This document shows positions 14,915 through 24,773 of a stretch of 24,773 bases of DNA, one piece after another; within the stretch, counting starts at the first letter, position 1, and every line of letters begins with the position of its first letter. This DNA is from CAYFJO01 sp964343305 (GTDB taxonomy: Bacteria; Planctomycetota; Planctomycetia; Pirellulales; Pirellulaceae), in assembly GCA_964343305.1 (NCBI GenBank), contig CAYFJO010000133.1, forward strand, positions 1 through 24,773, written 5' to 3'. The notes below the pieces were generated by a model that was not told the DNA's origin, did no database searches, and was given only the letters and a program-made list of their open reading frames with translations. Position numbers and translations under genes: made by a program.

Positions 14915-17605
14915 ATGGACGTCCACCGCATTCATCAACTCACCTGGATCCTCCCGCTCCTTGTTACTCCAACGGTGGCTGCCAGTCATCCGATCATACC
15001 TACGTTTGAGCGGTTTTATGCGGCCGAGGATCCCAAGGCCGATGCCGGTGGACGGCTGTTGCTTGGCGAACTGGGATGCACGGCGTGTCACCAAGCCGAG
15101 GACGAACACGCCATCTCCGCCAAACAAGCTCCGATCTTGACGGGTGTTGCGGGTCGAGTGAAAGCTGCCCACTTGCTGAAGTACATCGCCGCTCCGCAAC
15201 TAGTCAAACCCGGCACGACGATGCCGAGTCTGTTCGTCGGCAAATCCGATCAACAAGTCACCAGCGAAGTCATTGCATTGGTGCAGTACCTTGTTTCGCT
15301 TGGGCCCGAATCGCCCGAGCAGGCCTATCCGTCGGCCTCGGCTCGTGTCCGTGGCGAGGATTTTTATCACAAAGTTGGATGCGTCGCATGTCACGGACCG
15401 CGCAAAGATGGTGTTCAACCGCTCGCCACATCCAAACCACTTGGCGATGCCCAACATAAATACACGTTGCTAAGTTTGGCGTCGTTTCTCAAGAACCCGT
15501 TGCACACGCGACCTTCGGGCCGCATGCCCAGCTTGAATCTCACAACACGGGAAGCAACCGATCTGGCGGCATTCATGCTGCCTGATCTACCGGCCAAGTC
15601 GGGAATTACTTGGGCCATGTACAAGGGCAAGTTCGATCGTCTTCCAGACTTTTCGAAGCTCAAGCCTGCGGCCACTGGTGACACCGAAGTCATCGACATC
15701 AACGTCCAAAAAGAACGCGAAGAATTCGCCCTTCAATTCGAAGGCGTCCTGCCGATCGACACGGAAGGCGAATACACGTTTTACACCAACTCGGACGACG
15801 GCTCGAATCTGTATGTGAACGACCAGAAAGTTGTCGACAACGACGGTGTTCACGGCGGCACGGAGAAGAGCGGCAAGATCACGTTGACACCTGGACGTTA
15901 CGCGATCCGCGTTGACTTTTTTGAGCGAAACGGCGGCGAGCATATTCGTGCGGAGTATTCGGGTCCAGGATTGAAGAAAGGCCCGCTGGCTTCGGCGCTG
16001 ATGGCGGGTCAGCCGGAAACGCCACTCGAAGATTTGACGTACAAAACGGATGCCGCCACAGTCGCACAAGGCCGCGAGCTGTTCGTCAGCATCGGCTGCG
16101 CTTCGTGCCACGAGTTGAAAGAAGGCGACCAACTCGTCAAGTCAAAAGTCGTTGGAAGACCGCTCAGCCAACTTCAAGGCAATGCGGGTTGCATCGCTGG
16201 ATCGACCGACAAGTTGCCAAACTACCAGCTAAGCGATGCTCAGCGCCAAGCTCTCGCCACGGTGCTATCAGCGAAGAAGGCCGCGCGATCGAACGGCCAT
16301 CAAATCGCCAGTGCGATGGACACGTTCAATTGCTACGCCTGCCACGAACGAGGAGAGCTGGGCGGTGTTGAGCAGGAGCACAAAGACTTCTTTCAAACGA
16401 CACAGCCCGAGATGGGTGTCGAAGGCAGTATCCCGCCGGGCTTGGACGGTATCGGCGCGAAGCTGACGCCGCTTTGGTTAAAGCAGATCCTGGCCGATGG
16501 GGCCGAAGACCGGCCGTACATGCACACCCGGATGCCCAAGTTCTCGACCCAAAACATCGGACACCTCGCGGATTTGTTTGCGCAGACGGACACGCTCAAA
16601 GCAGCGCCGGATTTGAACGTCGTGGCCAGCCGCGAAGTGAAGAAACACGGCTGGACGATGATCGGTGTCAAAGGTCTCTCGTGCATCAAGTGCCATACGT
16701 TTGGCCGCTACAAGGCGACCGGTGTGCAATCGATCGACTTGACCATCATGACCAAACGTTTGCAGTATGATTGGTTCCGTCATTACATGCGAGACCCACA
16801 GCAGTTCCGTCGTGGAACGCGCATGCCAGCGGCCTGGCCGCCCGCGCCGAACAAAAGTTTTCTGCCAGACATTTTGGACGGCGATAGCGATCAGCAGATT
16901 GTCGCCGTTTGGCATTACCTGGCGGACGGCTCACGGGCTCGAACTCCCGTGGGACTGGTCACCGACTCGATGGAGTTAATACCCGGTGGCGAAGCGATCG
17001 TCTACCGAAACTTCATTCAAGGAGCCGGATCACGTGCGATCGGTGTCGGCTATCCCGAAGGAATCAACCTGGCGTTCGACGGCAATGAACTGCGGATGGC
17101 GTTAATTTGGCAAGGTGCGTTCATCGATGCCAAGCGGCATTGGACCGGTCGTGGACAAGGCTACGAACCGCCAGCGGGTGTCAAAGTCCAATCGCTTCCT
17201 GCTGGACCAGCGTTTGCCGCGCTGGAAAGCGAAGACGCGGCTTGGCCAAACGGGTCGCTTCGTGAGACTGGAGCACGCTTCAAAGGATACCGCATCACAG
17301 AAGACGGCCGGCCAACGTTCAGATACCAAATCGCCGGATTCACGATCGAGGATTTTCCGATTCCAGTCGAAGAGGGCATAAAAGTGTCACTGGTTCGAAA
17401 AATAGACATCACTGGCGGTGATCCGTCCACGACGCTCTATTACCGTGCTGCCAGTGGCAAGATCGAAGAGCTTGGCGATGGCTGGTATCAAGTCGGCGAG
17501 TTGAAGATTCGTCTGCAAGGAAACACGGCTCCGATCGTACGCGGTAATGATCTGCTTGTCCCAATCCAAGGTGCCGGCGAGATCACACAAACTTACGAGT
17601 GGTAA
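14915..17605 (+). CDS. Pentahaem c-type cytochrome with an inserted PA14 domain
   Basis: 896 residues from ATG 14915, with GGAGA nine bases upstream and a signal peptide (MDVHRIHQLTWILPLLVTP, cleaved near AAS). Five haem-attachment CxxCH motifs are visible: CTACH (55-59), CVACH (156-160), CASCH (395-399), CYACH (473-477) and CIKCH (590-594). Each is followed by Met-containing P-S-L or R-M-P segments (TTMPSL, GRMPSL, TRMPKF, TRMPAAW) that may supply distal ligands. A PA14 domain sits at about 258-355 (EGEYTFYTNSDDGSNLYVND, GRYAIRVDFFERNGGEHIR). The C-terminal 220 residues are beta-rich with no haem motif. The protein should act in the periplasm as an electron carrier, and PA14 domains often bind carbohydrate. 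Large 'PA14/cytochrome c' proteins are characteristic of planctomycetes and often sit near sulfatase or sugar-breakdown genes. The redox partner is not in the window. Confidence 0.9.
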   Translation: MDVHRIHQLTWILPLLVTPTVAASHPIIPTFERFYAAEDPKADAGGRLLLGELGCTACHQAEDEHAISAKQAPILTGVAGRVKAAHLLKYIAAPQLVKPGTTMPSLFVGKSDQQVTSEVIALVQYLVSLGPESPEQAYPSASARVRGEDFYHKVGCVACHGPRKDGVQPLATSKPLGDAQHKYTLLSLASFLKNPLHTRPSGRMPSLNLTTREATDLAAFMLPDLPAKSGITWAMYKGKFDRLPDFSKLKPAATGDTEVIDINVQKEREEFALQFEGVLPIDTEGEYTFYTNSDDGSNLYVNDQKVVDNDGVHGGTEKSGKITLTPGRYAIRVDFFERNGGEHIRAEYSGPGLKKGPLASALMAGQPETPLEDLTYKTDAATVAQGRELFVSIGCASCHELKEGDQLVKSKVVGRPLSQLQGNAGCIAGSTDKLPNYQLSDAQRQALATVLSAKKAARSNGHQIASAMDTFNCYACHERGELGGVEQEHKDFFQTTQPEMGVEGSIPPGLDGIGAKLTPLWLKQILADGAEDRPYMHTRMPKFSTQNIGHLADLFAQTDTLKAAPDLNVVASREVKKHGWTMIGVKGLSCIKCHTFGRYKATGVQSIDLTIMTKRLQYDWFRHYMRDPQQFRRGTRMPAAWPPAPNKSFLPDILDGDSDQQIVAVWHYLADGSRARTPVGLVTDSMELIPGGEAIVYRNFIQGAGSRAIGVGYPEGINLAFDGNELRMALIWQGAFIDAKRHWTGRGQGYEPPAGVKVQSLPAGPAFAALESEDAAWPNGSLRETGARFKGYRITEDGRPTFRYQIAGFTIEDFPIPVEEGIKVSLVRKIDITGGDPSTTLYYRAASGKIEELGDGWYQVGELKIRLQGNTAPIVRGNDLLVPIQGAGEITQTYEW

Positions 17606-17850
17606 TTGCGATTTGTTTGAAGGCAACCTGACGATGCTATGAGGTGTCAGCTTCAGAAGTCGCCAAAGGGAATTCAGGGCCCGCGTTCTTCGTGCGACCG
17701 AAACTCAGGTCGAATCAGTCCGCCCACATCTGTGCGACGAGATTTGCTCGACACGATTCAAGCACCTAGAATGAGGAAACTTCTCGTTTTTCAATCCTCT
17801 TGTCATTCTGTTTTCATTGCCAAGGGCAGACATCTCCTCGATCCACACAA

Positions 17851-20667
<2,817 letters not shown>

Positions 20668-20687
20668 CCGACCGCGGTTGGGAACCG

Positions 20688-20897
20688 TCCAATTTCTCCT
20701 CCGCAAGGACCAACCTCGCCTGGGAGGCTTCCAATCTGACATCGGAAGCGACCTCGGTTGCATGGGACGGTACCAATGTCGCCTAGAACGGTACCAATCT
20801 GGCCTGGGGAGCAACCGATCTGACATCTGGTGGTAACAATTTAACATTGGGTGCTACCAGTCTGACATTGGTTGCTACAAGTCTCACCTTTAAGATG
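20688..20897 (+). repeat. 21-bp tandem array reading as heptapeptides
   Basis: Ten units start at 20688, 20709, 20730, 20751, 20772, 20793, 20814, 20835, 20856 and 20877, with no phase break. In the frame of 20688 they read SNFSSAR, TNLAWEA, SNLTSEA, TSVAWDG, TNVA*NG, TNLAWGA, TDLTSGG, NNLTLGA, TSLTLVA, TSLTFKM: consensus T/S-N-L-A/T-W/S/L-x-A/G. Unit 5 has an in-frame TAG (20784-20786). No start codon or ribosome binding site precedes it in that frame, so I do not call a gene here. It begins 21 bp after the TIR-NLR stop and uses another frame. It may be a dead 3' gene fragment or a DNA minisatellite. Confidence 0.85.
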
Positions 20898-20985
20898 TCC
20901 GTGGTGACTACGGGCGGCATCAGGCTTCGATTGTACCACGCGGCGGGGATGCCGGTAGCTTCCTGCTTGAAAATGGAGGTGAGTC

Positions 20986-21258
20986 ATGGTGATCACGACG
21001 ATCGGATCTTATCTGACGACGCTGGACGAGTTCACCGCGGACTGGAACGTTGTCAACACGGAGCTTGGCGGGACGCCCACCACCAACCTGACTTTGCGAG
21101 CGACCGTCACCGATTTGGAAGTCAAGGGAAACAACCGGCAGATGGCAGCCAAGTCGCGGACGATGAAGACCACATGGAACGTGAATCACTGTTGCATGGT
21201 GAAATCTGTCTGCCAACTGTCATCGTCCCAGTTCGTTGGCATGGGCAGCGGATCGTAG
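20986..21258 (+). CDS. Small protein, unknown; probably a truncated gene
   Basis: 90 residues. The ATG at 20986 follows GGAGG with six bases between, the strongest ribosome binding site in this stretch. The first 65 residues look like a real protein: MVITTIGSYLTTLDEFTADW, NVVNTELGGTP, TTNLTLRATVTDLEV and KGNNRQMAAKSRTMKTT. The order T-x-x-Y-x-x-T-x-D-E-F, N-x-x-L-G-G-T-P and N-R-Q-x-A-A resembles planctomycete hypothetical proteins that I remember only vaguely. TNLTLRA also fits the heptapeptide of the array just upstream. The last 25 residues (from about 21186) are read antisense to the end of the M48 gene and look random, so the true C-terminus is probably lost. No function can be named. 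Confidence 0.5.
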   Translation: MVITTIGSYLTTLDEFTADWNVVNTELGGTPTTNLTLRATVTDLEVKGNNRQMAAKSRTMKTTWNVNHCCMVKSVCQLSSSQFVGMGSGS

Positions 21259-23690
21259 CCGAAGGCTGTCTCGACCAATTCGGCCTTCGTGGCCAACTCG
21301 GCGATGACTCGGAAATAGAGCGCCTGCAGGTTGTCCACCATTTGTTCGGCCGCAAAGTAGACGGGGCCAATTTCGTCGGCCGCTGGTAGTTGATCCAGGG
21401 CGTAGTCCGCGATCGAAATCCGGCCCCTGGCATGCTCGAATGCATAGGCACGCTGGGACAGTGCCGTGCGAATCGAAATCATCCGGTTGTAGGCGTGCTG
21501 CGTCACTTGCATCACTTGCTGGTAAAGCGAGTAGTGGACGTCGATCTGTTCGGAAATGTCCAGCAGCAATTCCAGAGCTTGAAGGACTTCGCCAAGCTCC
21601 AGAACGGTCAACCAAACCGACTCCAACGTGACCAGCGTTGTCAACATGGTGCGGCAACGCTCTTGTGCCTGGCCCGCGTTGGGAATGCGCTCGGCAACTT
21701 GCGGAACGTGCAACAGTTGAACGGCCGAGATCAATCGACTCTGCGAATCTTGCAGCGCCACACTCATCGCCGCACGGGCCGCCTGCCATTCCTGATTCGC
21801 AGATCCGAGCGCACGGTTCAGGGTAAATTGATCTTGATGGTTGATGTCGACGCCATCCGGAATCAGCGGCAAATCGGCGTTCCACAGAACCTGCGTGATG
21901 CGCAGTTTCTTAAGCCGCTTGTCCGCCGCTTCGAATCGTCGCACCGCCTTCCACGTCTCCATCAAACGGTCGAGCATCAATTGTCGCGACGAACGCAATA
22001 CTTGCACCGTTTGCTTCGGATCGTTGGGAACGAAAAGCATCGACTTGGGCAAAAAGATTTCGTGCGCGCCGATAATCTTCCCTTGGAAATATCGATGCAG
22101 CGTCTCCATCGCTTCTTTTCGTGCCCGCGCTTCGCCAACGATCGTATCCGTTGGCACGAGATTCTGCGGGGTGACTTCCGGGCCGAGTTCTCCCTGGTAA
22201 TAGTAAAGCGTCGCCATTTTGCAAAGGCCGTCAAAGTCGCTGAACAGCACGCGAGCCGGCGCGTCGATGCGAAAGATGCCGGGAGCGTTTTCCCGCTTGG
22301 CGGCTTCCATCCGCGCCGGAGTCGACGGATGGGTGCTGAACAACTCGGTTTCCTCTTCGAAGATCTTGGTGCGAATCTTCGACGCCAGCTCCGGATCGGA
22401 TCGCATTTCGTCCACCTTGGCCACAATCATTTCGGGCAGGTTGTCGCACAGCCGCTTGTCGCGCCACGAACGGAACAGATCGTCGTGAGCCGTCGCCCAG
22501 CCGAATTGCAATGCGTACAGATTCTGGGACGTGAGACAAAACGTGTCGCTGCCCACGGTCCGCATTTCATACATGTCCGCGTCGAATTCCATTTCGTGGT
22601 CCATGCGAAAAACGATCATCGAGACCAGTTTGTACAACAGCCAGATTCCATAATGCGCGATCCGCATGGCAAAGACCAGAAACTTGGCGATCAAACCGCC
22701 CACTCCGTCGTTCTGCGAAGCCCGCAGCAGGTGGATGTCCCAGGCATCTTCCCTCATCGCCGAATCGACGAAAAACGCCGTGATCAACCGCACCATGTAG
22801 CCCATCCGCATCGCGGAACCTTGCGTGAAGTGCCCCAGCTCGTGGGCGATGATCCCCACGATCTGCTTCACCGGCAAACCGGCGACCAGCGGCAAACCAA
22901 TTGTCAGGGTCAGCTTGTTTCCGAACAGGATCGACAGTCCGCCGCCGAGTCCGGCGCTGGCGTTCGGCTCAGTGGTCACTTGGATGGTTTTCGGCACGGG
23001 CGCATTCACGGCTCGGCAAAGCCGCTCGATAAATGCGAACAGCAGTTTCTCGTGTTCCGGGTCCAAGGTGATCGGCGGATAGTATTCACCAGGCGGGGCA
23101 AGAATCGATTTGACGAGGCTCAGGCCGATAAAAATGCCAATCAACAACGGAATCGAAAGCAGGCCGGCCGTCAGGATGTGAGCCTGTTGAAGCGCGTACC
23201 AAAACCAAATTCCACAGCCAACAAACGAACCAATCAAAATGATTGGCAACGCAAGCAAGGTAATGGCCACAAAGAACATGCCGACCGTGTAAGACGCCGA
23301 GCGTTCCACTTTTGGTATTTCTAGAGTCAATGCGGCAAGCAACTGTTGAGGCGTGACGGTGCTGGTTGGTTGAGCCGTTGGTTGCTGTGCGAGTTGGGGC
23401 TGTTGTTGAGGAGTTTGCGGTTGAACTGGCTGTTGGGGCGCGATCTGAGGCTGAACAACCGCGGGTTGCTGGACCACGGGGGCTTGCTGAACGACGGGAG
23501 CTTGCTGGACAATTTGGGCCTGAAGAATCTGAGCCGGCTGCGGCACGGGTTGAAGGGGCATCGGCTGGCCAGCGGGTATCGGTTGCTGGACTGGCGCAAC
23601 CGGCTGTCCAGGCACCGCATTGGCCGGAACATTGGAATGTTGCACGGGATTGGGTTGTCCGGGCGGCCAGGACTGATTGTTATCGCTCAC
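21186..23690 (-). CDS. Membrane M48 metallopeptidase with a Pro/Gln-rich N-terminus
   Basis: About 834 residues if translation starts at the GTG at 23690 (MSDNNQSWPPGQPNP). TTG at 23714 is the only further in-frame option and neither has a good ribosome binding site. An N-terminal tail of about 110 residues is made of Pro, Gln and Val (QQPVQPQTPQQQPQ, VVQQAPVVQQP), with no signal peptide. Two transmembrane segments follow at about 136-165 and 170-197. The M48 domain has IIAHELGHFTQGSAMRMG (HExxH 283-287) and HEMEFDADMYE with the third ligand E368, so the site is complete. About 450 further residues, helical and without known motifs, follow; the TM and tail layout suggests the peptidase faces the cytoplasm or membrane surface. 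It is larger than HtpX-type enzymes (about 300 residues). A role in membrane protein quality control is inference. The DUF2726 gene ends 69 bp upstream on the same strand. Confidence 0.88.
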   Translation of the reverse strand: MSDNNQSWPPGQPNPVQHSNVPANAVPGQPVAPVQQPIPAGQPMPLQPVPQPAQILQAQIVQQAPVVQQAPVVQQPAVVQPQIAPQQPVQPQTPQQQPQLAQQPTAQPTSTVTPQQLLAALTLEIPKVERSASYTVGMFFVAITLLALPIILIGSFVGCGIWFWYALQQAHILTAGLLSIPLLIGIFIGLSLVKSILAPPGEYYPPITLDPEHEKLLFAFIERLCRAVNAPVPKTIQVTTEPNASAGLGGGLSILFGNKLTLTIGLPLVAGLPVKQIVGIIAHELGHFTQGSAMRMGYMVRLITAFFVDSAMREDAWDIHLLRASQNDGVGGLIAKFLVFAMRIAHYGIWLLYKLVSMIVFRMDHEMEFDADMYEMRTVGSDTFCLTSQNLYALQFGWATAHDDLFRSWRDKRLCDNLPEMIVAKVDEMRSDPELASKIRTKIFEEETELFSTHPSTPARMEAAKRENAPGIFRIDAPARVLFSDFDGLCKMATLYYYQGELGPEVTPQNLVPTDTIVGEARARKEAMETLHRYFQGKIIGAHEIFLPKSMLFVPNDPKQTVQVLRSSRQLMLDRLMETWKAVRRFEAADKRLKKLRITQVLWNADLPLIPDGVDINHQDQFTLNRALGSANQEWQAARAAMSVALQDSQSRLISAVQLLHVPQVAERIPNAGQAQERCRTMLTTLVTLESVWLTVLELGEVLQALELLLDISEQIDVHYSLYQQVMQVTQHAYNRMISIRTALSQRAYAFEHARGRISIADYALDQLPAADEIGPVYFAAEQMVDNLQALYFRVIAELATKAELVETAFGYDPLPMPTNWDDDSWQTDFTMQQ

Positions 23691-23758
23691 AAAAGAGATT
23701 ATCCCGTGTCGCAATTCAGAAGTCCAGCGGCGTTGATTGTTTGCGCCGACGCAAAACC

Positions 23759-24244
23759 CTAGGCGGCTGCATTCTCAATTCGCTGCCGCAGCTTATCCGG
23801 ATCGTACTCAGAGCGAACCTTGACACGCAACAACGGCAATCCAGCAGCTTCCATCGCGTCATCCACAAACCGATCGCGCTCGATACGATCCGTACGTTGA
23901 TGCGAACGGTCGTCCAACTCAATGGCCACCCGTGGGACGAGCGATTCCGGGTCACACAGGACGAAGTCGATGTGTTTACAGTTGATGCGATTTTGCCACG
24001 ACAATCGTTTCGGTGTCTCGTCCACCACCTTGATCAGATCGGCGATCCGCACCATGGCGAAGATCGTCCAGTGTTCGCCGGCCGACTCCGCCAACACCTG
24101 GTAGAATTCGAGTTCCGTATCAGTTACCAACGCGTCGCGTTTTTCGTAAGGCAGTGGCTCGTCGCGGAAAAGCGACCGGGACAAGAGCAGGAGGCCAAAG
24201 ACAGCCAAGACGAAGGCGACAAAGGGCCAATGTTCGATTAGCAT
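23759..24244 (-). CDS. Membrane-anchored DUF2726 protein (PD-(D/E)XK-like)
   Basis: 161 residues, ATG at 24244, no clear ribosome binding site. One N-terminal transmembrane segment spans about 6-23 (PFVAFVLAVFGLLLLSR). The remainder matches the DUF2726 pattern: LVTDTELEFYQVLAES, AMVRIADLIKVV, HIDFVLCD (D93), VAIELDD (E109, D111), SHQRTDRIERDRFVDDAME and AGLPLLRVKVR. D93 and E109-x-D111 fit a PD-(D/E)XK nuclease-like fold, but the usual lysine is not obvious: the residues are E-L-D-D rather than E-x-K. Family members are small and often carry one membrane anchor; their role is not established. It lies upstream of the M48 gene by 69 bp (68 bp at minimum) on the same strand and may be co-transcribed. 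A nuclease function is inference only. Confidence 0.8.
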   Translation of the reverse strand: MLIEHWPFVAFVLAVFGLLLLSRSLFRDEPLPYEKRDALVTDTELEFYQVLAESAGEHWTIFAMVRIADLIKVVDETPKRLSWQNRINCKHIDFVLCDPESLVPRVAIELDDRSHQRTDRIERDRFVDDAMEAAGLPLLRVKVRSEYDPDKLRQRIENAAA

Positions 24245-24273
24245 CTGTATTGGTATGTGGGCATGGTCAAATA

Positions 24274-24383
24274 GGGATCAGGTACCTTTGCCGGAACGAC
24301 CCGGTGTTCAAAAAGGGGGCAGGTACCTTTGCCGGAACGGCCCGGAGGGTGCTTTGCACAAAGATACCTGACCCCTTTTTGAA
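24274..24383. repeat. Large palindrome plus direct repeat (GGTACC/ACCTGACCCC family)
   Basis: TTCAAAAAGGGGGCAGGTAC (24307-24326, extending to 24331) pairs with 24359-24383: 25-bp arms with two mismatches around a 27-nt loop. The arm also recurs as a direct copy 41 bp upstream: GGTACCTTTGCCGGAACG starts at 24281 and 24322. Such 'GGGGTCAGGTACC' palindromes are known around REP-associated tyrosine transposases in several phyla, from memory; no transposase is in this window. The run of T after the right arm could also terminate transcription. Confidence 0.8.
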
Positions 24384-24773
24384 CCATGCAGAAGTGCGCA
24401 TAAAAAGAACCGCTCGGTTGGGGCAGGGAACCGGGCGGCTCAAGACATTCCATCTTGCGATGGAACATCGCTCATGAGTCGTAATTTGGGTAGTCACAAA
24501 AAAGGCAGGTATCCTCGCTGCCCTGCTGACTACCACGAACTCCAATTGGAGAATCTCTCCAACGGAAGAATCTGCCCTTGTGGCCCAGCCCCAATGCCAA
24601 ACGAGGATAACTGCCTCCAAGTAATGATATCGTCCGCGTGCTGGCATTTCTTGAGCGAATCCAGAAGTTTTTTTGACTGTGTTTCAAGGAAGGTTTCCAG
24701 CGTTGCTCGTGACACTGCGATTGATCATCTTTCCAATTCACGAGATACTGGCTTGCGAAAAAATACAACCACA
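24384..24773. other. Right end, no convincing gene
   Basis: 390 bp after the palindrome. Overlapping open frames exist on both strands: + from ATG 24474, open to the window edge for 100 codons; - 24472-24768; and - 24530-24715. The last has the most protein-like composition (see its entry). None has a clear ribosome binding site. A T7 run lies near 24665. Confidence 0.5.
24530..24715 (-). CDS. Doubtful small ORF or gene remnant
   Basis: 61 codons from GTG 24715 to TAG 24530: ATLETFLETQSKKLLDSLKK, then CQHADDIITWRQLSSFGIG and PLERFSNWSSW. The amphipathic helix at the start and normal use of Leu, Lys and Glu look coding-like, and the other frame just upstream (FFASQYLVNWKDDQ) looks similar, so a frameshift remnant is possible. 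There is no ribosome binding site, no known family and no neighbour to support it. It could be chance. Confidence 0.22.
   Translation of the reverse strand: MSRATLETFLETQSKKLLDSLKKCQHADDIITWRQLSSFGIGAGPQGQILPLERFSNWSSW

Noticed and set aside
17771..17790. Weak hairpin GAGGAA/TTCTC followed by GTTTTTC upstream of the NLR
   Set aside because: Short bulged stem far from the cytochrome stop; could be chance.
21390..23324. 644-codon open frame antisense to the M48 gene
   Set aside because: The M48 motifs and TM segments are clearly on the minus strand; the antisense product is rich in Arg, His and Gln with no domain, typical of a shadow frame.

Overview
The window looks like chromosomal DNA from a planctomycete, probably of the Pirellulales type. 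This is inferred from the gene content and was not tested by any search. The typical traits are secreted type I sulfatases, several FG-GAP/VCBS and WD40-like propeller proteins, a PA14-containing multihaem cytochrome c, a PQQ-type propeller with EF-hands, and a giant secreted protein whose N-terminus carries the 'LETRVLLAS' motif common in planctomycete surface proteins. Genes are mostly single or in short runs, with many divergent or convergent pairs and palindromic repeats between them.

Layout. 1-5.7 kb: the 3' end of a sulfatase (+), then a minus-strand block. In transcription order this block is an ATP-grasp peptide ligase (PGM1-like), an M14-type aspartoacylase/desuccinylase, a WD40-like secreted protein and an FG-GAP secreted protein. 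The ligase and deacylase are 29 bp apart and probably form a two-gene unit. 5.9-9.2 kb (+): a PQQ-type propeller with two EF-hands and a clear terminator, an M48-like peptidase with a C2 domain and no ATG start, a palindromic repeat, and a small secreted protein. 9.2-12.0 kb: a membrane-anchored SGNH hydrolase (-) divergent from a complete sulfatase (+). 12.4-14.7 kb (-): a large surface protein (GEVED domain, FG-GAP repeats, matrixin-like zinc site) split by a frameshift. 14.9-17.6 kb (+): a pentahaem cytochrome c with a PA14 domain.

17.85-20.67 kb (+): a TIR-NB-ARC-TPR protein, the most striking gene here. It has the architecture of a bacterial NLR/STAND immune sensor, with its catalytic and nucleotide-binding motifs intact. 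A pair of inverted palindromes sits in frame inside its coding sequence, and it ends in a strictly periodic 126-bp TPR array. Just downstream is a 10-unit, 21-bp tandem array that reads as heptapeptides, then a small ORF with a strong ribosome binding site. 21.2-24.2 kb (-): a membrane M48 peptidase with a long Pro/Gln-rich N-terminus, preceded by a membrane-anchored DUF2726 (PD-(D/E)XK-like) protein. The right end holds a large palindromic repeat and no convincing gene.

The best candidates for something undescribed are the NLR with its in-frame palindrome doublet and the heptapeptide array beside it; the ATP-grasp/deacylase pair; and the M48-C2 protein in which the usual third zinc ligand is replaced by Gln. 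Functions are read from motifs only.
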